Below, one piece after another: positions 12,485 through 17,357 of a DNA stretch of 17,357 nucleotides (within the stretch, counting starts at the first letter, position 1; every line of letters begins with the position of its first letter). The notes under the pieces were generated by a model. That model was not told the DNA's origin, searched no databases, and saw nothing but the letters and a program-made list of their open reading frames with translations. Source of the DNA: Candidatus Magasanikiibacteriota bacterium (GTDB taxonomy: Bacteria; Patescibacteriota; Patescibacteriia; Magasanikbacterales; UBA922). The position numbers and the translations under genes are program-made. The DNA lies in contig DOYU01000019.1 in the NCBI GenBank assembly GCA_003518365.1, positions 108,873 through 126,229 of the forward strand, written 5' to 3'.

Positions 12485-12523
12485 CAATGTAGCAATGAAT
12501 GAAGCAAGAGAACGATCGCACTA

Positions 12524-12775
12524 TTATTTTTTCAAAAGATCATAATCCAACTCCAAGTTCCCCAATTGTTTTTTGAACCAATCCTTTGCATCCAGCACCC
12601 CATCATTATAAACCTTTGGACCAAGTAACTCCAAACACATATCCAATATTTCTTCCGCAGCAATGACGCCAATTTCTTCATCTCGCTCTTCTGCAAAAAA
12701 CGTCATGATCTTATCAATCGCATGTTTTCTTTCGTCTTGAGTAAGAAAATCCCAAGGTTTCTTCTGTGTTGCCAT
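12524..12775 (-). CDS. DUF2164 family protein (83 aa)
   Basis: The sequence fits the small DUF2164 family of unknown function: WDFLTQDERKHAIDKIMTFFAEERDEEIGVIAAEEILDMCLE, then LLGPKVYNDGVLDAKDWF and a closing acidic LELDYDLL. Family members carry the same order, with an E-E-I-G motif, an A-E-x-L-L/D motif and a G-P-x-x-Y-N motif. It is likely all-helical and cytoplasmic, with no catalytic residues evident. The frame is open to 12946, but that extension is translated palindromic repeat (including PACRQAG), so ATG 12775 is the start. It sits between the M16 peptidase and tpiA genes. Family recognition is by eye. Confidence 0.85.
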   Translation of the reverse strand: MATQKKPWDFLTQDERKHAIDKIMTFFAEERDEEIGVIAAEEILDMCLELLGPKVYNDGVLDAKDWFKKQLGNLELDYDLLKK

Positions 12776-12799
12776 ATTCGTTACATAAAATCTGTGTAG

Positions 12800-12930
12800 T
12801 AGATTCCCTCCCTTTACTAAGGAGAGGGTTAGCCTGCCTGCCTGCCGGCAGGCAGGGGTGGGGTTGTGGACTACCACGGTTCGTTTTTCTAAGATAACCT
12901 CCCCTGCCCCCTCCTTGGTAAGGAGGGGAA
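12800..12930. repeat. GC-rich palindromic repeat cluster in the M16-DUF2164 gap
   Basis: The gap holds a perfect 20 bp palindrome, CCTGCCTGCCGGCAGGCAGG, around 12835-12855, a stem CCCCTCCTT/AAGGAGGGG at 12908-12928 with a three-base loop, and a looser CCCTCCCTT...AAGGAGAGGG copy near 12806-12828. TTAG and GGTTG linkers separate them. The outer pieces match the words at 3815-3836 and 17232-17293. Short T-runs are present, but it is not a classic terminator. Confidence 0.75.
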
Positions 12931-12949
12931 CGTACAACAACGCCACCTA

Positions 12950-14209
12950 CTAAAACCTAACATCCGTCTTCTCCACGTCCCCAATAATGGCAATACGTAC
13001 TTTTTTCCAGTCAAATACGTTCTTTGCGACGTTTTGAATCTGTTCAGCGGTCACCATATCTACTTTGGCAAGTTTTTCTTCTGGAGTCAATATCTCATCG
13101 GCAAACAATGCTTGTTTTGCATACCAACTTGCTACGGTACTAGAATCTTCAAGAGACAATTCCATCGCCCCACGAAGATGTGTTTTTGCATCTGCCAACT
13201 CCCGTTTTGTGACGCCCTTTGTCATGATTTTTTCGAGTTCTTTTTTTACGATAGCAATGGTCTTATTGATGTTTTTTGGTTCGACACCTGCACGGACATA
13301 TCCATATCCCACATCTCGATATTTTTCTGCTCCAGATCGTACCGTATACGCGAGTCCTCGTTTTTCACGAATTTCGGTAAACAATCGTGAGCTCATAGAT
13401 CCTCCCAAAATTGTCATGAGTACCCCTAGCGAAGCATTTTGTTCATCAGCGTATTTGAATGCAGGAAAACCAAGCATGAGTTGTGCCTGATCTGCCTGTT
13501 TATGTTCTACACGAAGACGTTTTGATACCGCACTCGAACCCAGTGTTGCAGGGTCAAACATTCTCGTTGGTGTGCCACTATTTTTTTGCATTCCATACAT
13601 ATTCTTGATCCACTCACGGACTTCCTCACCAATATGTCCTGCCATGAAAATGTGCATGTTGTTTGGACCATAAAATCTATCACGAAATTTCAAGACGTCA
13701 TCACGTTTGTAACTCATCACATGTTCAGGCGTTCCACCAATATCTCGACCAAGGGCACAGCCATCATACATGAGCTCCTCAAAAACATTATCGATATTCA
13801 TGATAGGATTGTCTTTGTACATACGCAATTCTTCACACACAGGTCCTTTTTCTTTTTCCATTTCTTTTGCATCAAACACAGAATTGAACAGCATGTCAGA
13901 AAGAATATCCAAAGCAATGTTTGTATACGCAGCACCGGCCTTGATGTAATAGCCGGTGTATTCTTTGCTGGTAAAGGCATTGTATTCTGCACCCAGTCGA
14001 TCGATTTCGCGTGTCAAAATCTGCGCACTCTTTCTTTTTTTTGTTCCTTTGAACATCATGTGTTCGATATAGTGCGACACACCAGACAATTTTTCGGATT
14101 CATATCGAGACCCCACTGGATACATGATCAATGTGGTCGTCGACAGCGCATTTTCTTGTGGAAGCAGATATACGCGTGCTTTATTTGGAAGAATATATTG
14201 TTCCAGCAT
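12950..14209 (-). CDS. M16-family zinc metallopeptidase (419 aa)
   Basis: Peptidases of the M16B group (mitochondrial processing peptidase-like, PqqL/YmxG type) degrade or process short unfolded peptides. The inverted zinc motif HYIEH is at 46-50 in GVSHYIEHMMFKGT, with E49 as the catalytic base and E126 or E127 as the third ligand in GPVCEELRMYKDNP. The substrate-binding R/Y signature of the second half is visible in GGSMSSRLFTEIREKRGLAYTV at about 289-310. The length is that of a one-domain-pair subunit. No signal peptide is seen, so it is probably cytoplasmic. It follows the TMEM43-like gene by 24 bp. Only one M16 gene is present, so it should act as a homodimer or with a partner elsewhere. 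Confidence 0.95.
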   Translation of the reverse strand: MLEQYILPNKARVYLLPQENALSTTTLIMYPVGSRYESEKLSGVSHYIEHMMFKGTKKRKSAQILTREIDRLGAEYNAFTSKEYTGYYIKAGAAYTNIALDILSDMLFNSVFDAKEMEKEKGPVCEELRMYKDNPIMNIDNVFEELMYDGCALGRDIGGTPEHVMSYKRDDVLKFRDRFYGPNNMHIFMAGHIGEEVREWIKNMYGMQKNSGTPTRMFDPATLGSSAVSKRLRVEHKQADQAQLMLGFPAFKYADEQNASLGVLMTILGGSMSSRLFTEIREKRGLAYTVRSGAEKYRDVGYGYVRAGVEPKNINKTIAIVKKELEKIMTKGVTKRELADAKTHLRGAMELSLEDSSTVASWYAKQALFADEILTPEEKLAKVDMVTAEQIQNVAKNVFDWKKVRIAIIGDVEKTDVRF

Positions 14210-14233
14210 ATAGAATAATACGTTTACAGCTAT

Positions 14234-15352
14234 TTATTTCTTTCCTTTTTTCTTGAACACATAGACCACGCCAACAATAGCAATAAGCACTGCGAGAACA
14301 AGTGCTACGACATTGTGAAAGATCATACTCACGAGGATCGTTACAACAGAAAGTACAATTGAGATAAGACCTGTCGCAAGACTGACCGCTCCACGACTGA
14401 GTGAACCGAGGAATGGCAATACATCAAGAAGAACAGAGAGTGGTGCGAGGACCATACCAAGTCCTATCCACATCATCAGGAAGCCAACGACACGCCAAAT
14501 CCATAGTGAACGGGAATGTTCTGTTTCCATAGCGATGACAGATGCTTCGAAGCCAGTCATACGTGCTTCATACAGCTTTTGTCCATCTTTATTGAAATAT
14601 GGTGAGATTGTCTTTCCATTCAACGCTCCGAAGACAGTGACAGTATCCCCTGCAGGAAGAACGTCGTAGGAAATTCTTGTATTACCTACCACGGGATCAT
14701 TCATAGAAAATCCACCTATATACATATATTCGCCTCCGACAAGTTCTCCATTTTCAGGAAGATTTACAATTTCTTCTGTCAATGTCAGTGGATGGCTTCC
14801 TGGAAGTACCAACTCAGTAGGATCAAGTCCATAGACACCTACGGTAGCAGTTGGGACAATATTTGCGACATCTTGATATTCTTTTGGTTGGTTCATGTGT
14901 CCATCTCGAACTTTAAAATTTGAAGAGTCAGGCACAGTACTTACCCATTGTTTTTCATAATCATACGTTGTCTTTGTCTCTTGGGAACCACCAATTTTTG
15001 TTTCAGTGGTGCTCTGACTCTTTTCTACCCACGCATATGTTTCCACATTTCGACGAACAATCAAATAATTTCCATTCTTCAAAAATTGTCCATCTCCAAT
15101 CTCATCGACACTCGATAAGACTCCTGAAGCAGCAACAAGTGTGCCATCTGCAGGTGCTTGCAATTGTTCTACAGAGGCATCAAACGGTGTTGCATCCTTC
15201 GCAGTCTCAGAGAGTCCCACACGTCCTTCATTCCAAAAGAGGACAGCAAATGAGGCAAGGAAAAGTAGAATCCCAAAAAAGATTCCACCAATAGATCCGC
15301 CAAGGCGAGAGCCCCAGCTTTTTTTTGTTACTTCGGTATATTGGTCTGGCAT
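14234..15352 (-). CDS. TMEM43-family membrane protein (372 aa)
   Basis: The protein fits the TMEM43 (LUMA) family. Bacterial members have no settled function; the human one is an inner-nuclear-membrane and ER protein. The N-terminus has the family hallmark SWGSRLGGSIGGIFFGILLFLASFAVLFWNEGR (residues 12-44), a helix closed by WNEGR. A large soluble domain follows (about 45-285), and the end has four hydrophobic helices (about 288-365) before a KKKGKK tail. Length is normal. It lies downstream of the four-helix-bundle gene after a 44 bp AT-rich filler and 24 bp upstream of the M16 gene. Its linkage to a peptidase is suggestive but unproven. Confidence 0.88.
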   Translation of the reverse strand: MPDQYTEVTKKSWGSRLGGSIGGIFFGILLFLASFAVLFWNEGRVGLSETAKDATPFDASVEQLQAPADGTLVAASGVLSSVDEIGDGQFLKNGNYLIVRRNVETYAWVEKSQSTTETKIGGSQETKTTYDYEKQWVSTVPDSSNFKVRDGHMNQPKEYQDVANIVPTATVGVYGLDPTELVLPGSHPLTLTEEIVNLPENGELVGGEYMYIGGFSMNDPVVGNTRISYDVLPAGDTVTVFGALNGKTISPYFNKDGQKLYEARMTGFEASVIAMETEHSRSLWIWRVVGFLMMWIGLGMVLAPLSVLLDVLPFLGSLSRGAVSLATGLISIVLSVVTILVSMIFHNVVALVLAVLIAIVGVVYVFKKKGKK

Positions 15353-15355
15353 AGA

Positions 15356-15395
15356 ATTAATTTCTAATTAAAAATTTTAAATTAAAAATAAAATG
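15356..15395. repeat. AT-rich microrepeat filler before the TMEM43-like gene
   Basis: The 40 bp gap is built from AATTT/AAATT words such as CTAATTAAAAATTTTAAATTAAAAAT. The same style appears at 903-935 and 15784-15826, at both ends of short genes. No promoter or Shine-Dalgarno is evident in it. Confidence 0.6.
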
Positions 15396-15396
15396 C

Positions 15397-15783
15397 TTAA
15401 TTCTCTAATTTCTTCTGCGCTCCTGTTTGTTGTGATTTTCTTATGATCGTTGAGAATATAAGATTCAATTCATGTGCTTCCTTCCAAAGTTTTCTCGCAT
15501 CATTCAGAAACAATGGGCAGGCTTTCCCAATCATTCGGAGAAAATGTTTTGTTTCTTTTATTTCTTTATTCGCAATCGCCATTTTGTGAATAAAATCTTT
15601 ATTACTCTCTGCACAATCAGCTTCACAATAATTTGCTCCGACCGCAGTCCCTGCCGCGACAAGTTGTGGAATAAGTCGTTGCGTCACAGCATCTTTTTCT
15701 ATCTTCCGTGAGAAACCAATAATACTTTCACCAAAGATCGCAGTTCTTTCTTCAAGATCAAATGTCTTCCCCTCCTCAGACAT
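15397..15783 (-). CDS. Four-helix-bundle protein, S23/IVP family (128 aa)
   Basis: It fits the family of proteins first found encoded in 23S rRNA intervening sequences (S23 ribosomal protein fold). Visible signs are the helix SIIGFSRKIEKD, LIPQLVAAGTAVGANYCEADCAESNKDFIHKMAIANKEIKETKHFLRMIGKA at about 37-87, and a final helix of HELNLIFSTIIRKSQ. The GANY-x(4)-A...KDFIHKL/M and E-x-KETK motifs are diagnostic. Members form pentamers; their role is unclear, though RNA or DNA binding has been proposed. Here it is not inside an rRNA gene: it sits 20 bp after glyS and is bounded by AT-rich microrepeats on both sides, as if inserted. Confidence 0.9.
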   Translation of the reverse strand: MSEEGKTFDLEERTAIFGESIIGFSRKIEKDAVTQRLIPQLVAAGTAVGANYCEADCAESNKDFIHKMAIANKEIKETKHFLRMIGKACPLFLNDARKLWKEAHELNLIFSTIIRKSQQTGAQKKLEN

Positions 15784-15826
15784 ATTTAAAATTTTATTTT
15801 GAATTATGAATTAGAAATTTGGAATT
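15784..15826. repeat. AT-rich microrepeat at the glyS-four-helix seam
   Basis: The run AAATTTCTAATTCATAATTCAAAATAAAATTTTAAATA (read on the minus strand in pieces) consists of AATTC and AATTT words. It includes the last codons and stop of glyS, and the 20 bp gap. Confidence 0.6.
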
Positions 15827-17189
15827 TACTATCTACCCACGCTTTCAAATCCTCAATCGCCACCCGTTCCTGCTCCATCGTATCACGATCGCGAACCGTG
15901 ACTTTGTTGTCTTCGAGTGAATCGAAGTCCACGGTCACACAATATGGGGTACCGATTTCATCCTGTCGTCGGTAGCGTTTTCCAATACTTCCTGTTTCAT
16001 CGTACTGTGTCTGATAAGTATACCAGAGTTTTGATTGGATTTCTTGTGACAGTTTTTGCAGTGGTTCTTTCTTTGATAATGGCAAAATGGCAACTTTGAT
16101 AGGTGCCAAATCTTTGTGCAATCGCAATACAACTTCTTTTTCTCGTTTTGCATCATCTTCTCCACTACGAGTATCGACTTCTTCATACGCATCGATCAGG
16201 AATGCAAGCGTTGCACGATCTGCTCCATCTGATGTTTCGATGATATGTGGAATATATCGTTCGTTTTTTTCTTGATCAAAATATTCGAGCTTTTGTCCAG
16301 AAAATTCTTGATGACGTGACAAATCCCAATTGCCACGATGATGCACACCAGCGAGTTCTTTGAATCCCATGCCTGGATAATTGTATTCCACGTCAAAGGC
16401 AGCTTGGGCATAGTGAGCCAGCTCGTCTTTTTCGTGTTCTCGCATCTGAAGATTTTCTTTCTTCATCCCGAGACTGATATACCAATCATATTTTTCTTTT
16501 TTCCACTTCGCAAACCATTCCATACTTTCGTCTGGATGCACGAAGTATTGTTGTTCCATTTGTTCAAATTCTCGTGTGCGATAGGTAAAGTGTCCTGGTG
16601 TGATTTCATTTCGAAATGCTTTTCCCACTTGTGCAATACCAAACGGAATCTTCTTTCGCATAGATCCTTGCACATTCAAAAAATTCACATAGATACCTTG
16701 TGCTGTTTCTGGACGCAAGAAAATATCACTTCCCTCTCCCTCGATGACCCCCATCTGTGTTTTGAACATGAGGTTAAACTTGCGAACATCGGTCAAGTCT
16801 CCTCCACATTCAGGACATGCTATTTTTGCGTCGAGCCAAGAACCTGGTCGAAAATCAGGTTTGATTCCTTTTGCTTCGAGAAGATGATCTGCACGAAAAC
16901 GCTTGTGACATTTTTTGCAGTCAACAAGTGGATCGGTAAATCCATCGATATGCCCACTGGCCTTCCAGACGGTGGGGTGCATCAAGATTGCTGAATCGAG
17001 ACCAACAATATCATTGCGTGTCTGTACCATTGCTTTCCACCACGCTTTTTTGACATTATTTTTGAGTTCTACTCCCAAAGGGCCGTAGTCATAGCAAGAT
17101 GACAATCCACCATATATTTCAGATGATTGAAAGATGAATCCTCGCTGTTTTGCAAAGGAGACGATTGGGTCGAGTGAGTCTAGTGACAT
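15804..17189 (-). CDS. glyQS: Glycyl-tRNA synthetase, single-chain class II type (461 aa)
   Basis: This enzyme charges tRNA-Gly. It is the alpha2 (eukaryote/Gram-positive-like) form, not the GlyQ/GlyS pair. Present are RGFIFQSSEIYGGLSSCYDYGPLG at 16-39, a zinc-type cluster C91, C94, C125, C128, the RPETAQGIYVNF segment at 159-170, motif 2 FRNEITPG at 192-199 followed by RTREFEQMEQ, and motif 3 IETSDGADRATLAFL. An anticodon-binding domain follows, from IKVAILPLSKKEP through GKRYRRQDEIGTPYCVTVDFD. Length is typical. The last residues SKFQISNS are written by AT-rich intergenic microrepeat. The start ATG 17189 follows CACT without a Shine-Dalgarno. Confidence 0.98.
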   Translation of the reverse strand: MSLDSLDPIVSFAKQRGFIFQSSEIYGGLSSCYDYGPLGVELKNNVKKAWWKAMVQTRNDIVGLDSAILMHPTVWKASGHIDGFTDPLVDCKKCHKRFRADHLLEAKGIKPDFRPGSWLDAKIACPECGGDLTDVRKFNLMFKTQMGVIEGEGSDIFLRPETAQGIYVNFLNVQGSMRKKIPFGIAQVGKAFRNEITPGHFTYRTREFEQMEQQYFVHPDESMEWFAKWKKEKYDWYISLGMKKENLQMREHEKDELAHYAQAAFDVEYNYPGMGFKELAGVHHRGNWDLSRHQEFSGQKLEYFDQEKNERYIPHIIETSDGADRATLAFLIDAYEEVDTRSGEDDAKREKEVVLRLHKDLAPIKVAILPLSKKEPLQKLSQEIQSKLWYTYQTQYDETGSIGKRYRRQDEIGTPYCVTVDFDSLEDNKVTVRDRDTMEQERVAIEDLKAWVDSKFQISNS

Positions 17190-17357
17190 AGTGTTTAGGT
17201 GTTAGAGTGTTAGAGTTTTAGGTAATTAGTTCCCCTCCTTATCAGGGAACACTGATCCCGACGACACGAAGTGCGTTCGGGACTAAGGAGGGGTTAGGGG
17301 AGGTTTCGCATAGGCAACGTTCTTGCTTCTACGCAACCCCTGCCCGCAATGCTTCGC
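17190..17357. repeat. Gene-free right edge with tandem and palindromic repeats
   Basis: No gene is seen here. Positions 17190-17225 are a loose tandem of GTGTTAGA or TTTAGGT words. From 17232 to 17293 a palindromic element has outer arms CCCCTCCTTA and TAAGGAGGGG and an inner CCCGA...TCGGG stem. It continues with GGTTAGGGGAGGTT, like the elements at 3805-3836 and 12897-12930. No clear glyS promoter is visible, so it may lie beyond the edge or be weak. Confidence 0.65.

Noticed and set aside
12776..12946. Longer DUF2164 protein starting at 12946
   Set aside because: The added 57 residues are translated GC-rich repeats (PACRQAG), and family members begin near ATG 12775.
1..17357. Alternative genetic code with UGA as glycine or tryptophan
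   Set aside because: All genes read through normally with TGG for Trp, and hsp20 ends at TGA where the family ends.

Overview
The window looks like a stretch of chromosome from a Patescibacteria (candidate phyla radiation) bacterium, probably of the Parcubacteria side (inference from style; no ribosomal marker is present). The signs are short, tightly packed genes, minimal versions of several proteins (HrcA of 225 residues, YidC of 241, an SPFH protein of 196), almost no Shine-Dalgarno sequences, a single-chain glycyl-tRNA synthetase, and gene seams filled with short AT-rich repeats or GC-rich palindromes. TAA and TAG dominate as stops and the standard code reads through every gene. All 19 protein genes and both tRNA genes lie on the minus strand, so transcription runs from high to low coordinates.

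In order of transcription, region 1 (17189 to about 10453) is a chain of closely spaced genes: glycyl-tRNA synthetase, a four-helix-bundle (S23/IVP) protein, a TMEM43-like membrane protein, an M16 zinc peptidase, a DUF2164 protein, triose-phosphate isomerase, a membrane-anchored TPR protein, then tRNA-Thr(TGT) and tRNA-Tyr(GTA), closed by an intrinsic terminator. tpiA appears to have its own promoter. Region 2 (10452 to 9053) is metK, with a near-ideal promoter abutting the tRNA terminator, a structured leader of about 155 nt and its own terminator. Region 3 (9048 to about 7917) is one unrecognised gene that is clearly more GC-rich than its neighbours and has a consensus -35, a leader of about 145 nt and the only strong Shine-Dalgarno in the window. 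Region 4 (7848 to 3936) holds envelope and RNA-processing genes: uppP, cca, yidC and an SPFH-domain protein, ended by a terminator.

Region 5 (3682 to the left edge) is a heat-shock operon: a sigma70-type promoter embedded in two tandem CIRCE operators, then hrcA, a Nudix-GrpE fusion gene, hsp20, two small membrane-protein genes with no recognised function, and the start of dnaK, which is cut by the window edge. HrcA should repress the whole set through CIRCE, and Hsp20, GrpE and DnaK are partners in protein refolding.

The most unusual items are the Nudix hydrolase domain fused to GrpE, the two unknown membrane proteins inserted before dnaK (one bracketed by two copies of a palindromic repeat), the near-universal T at -1 of the start codon in place of a Shine-Dalgarno, the compositionally odd 299-residue gene with its long leader, the structured metK leader, and protein C-termini apparently written by intergenic microrepeats. 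I found no CRISPR array, transposase, phage gene or recognisable defence system.
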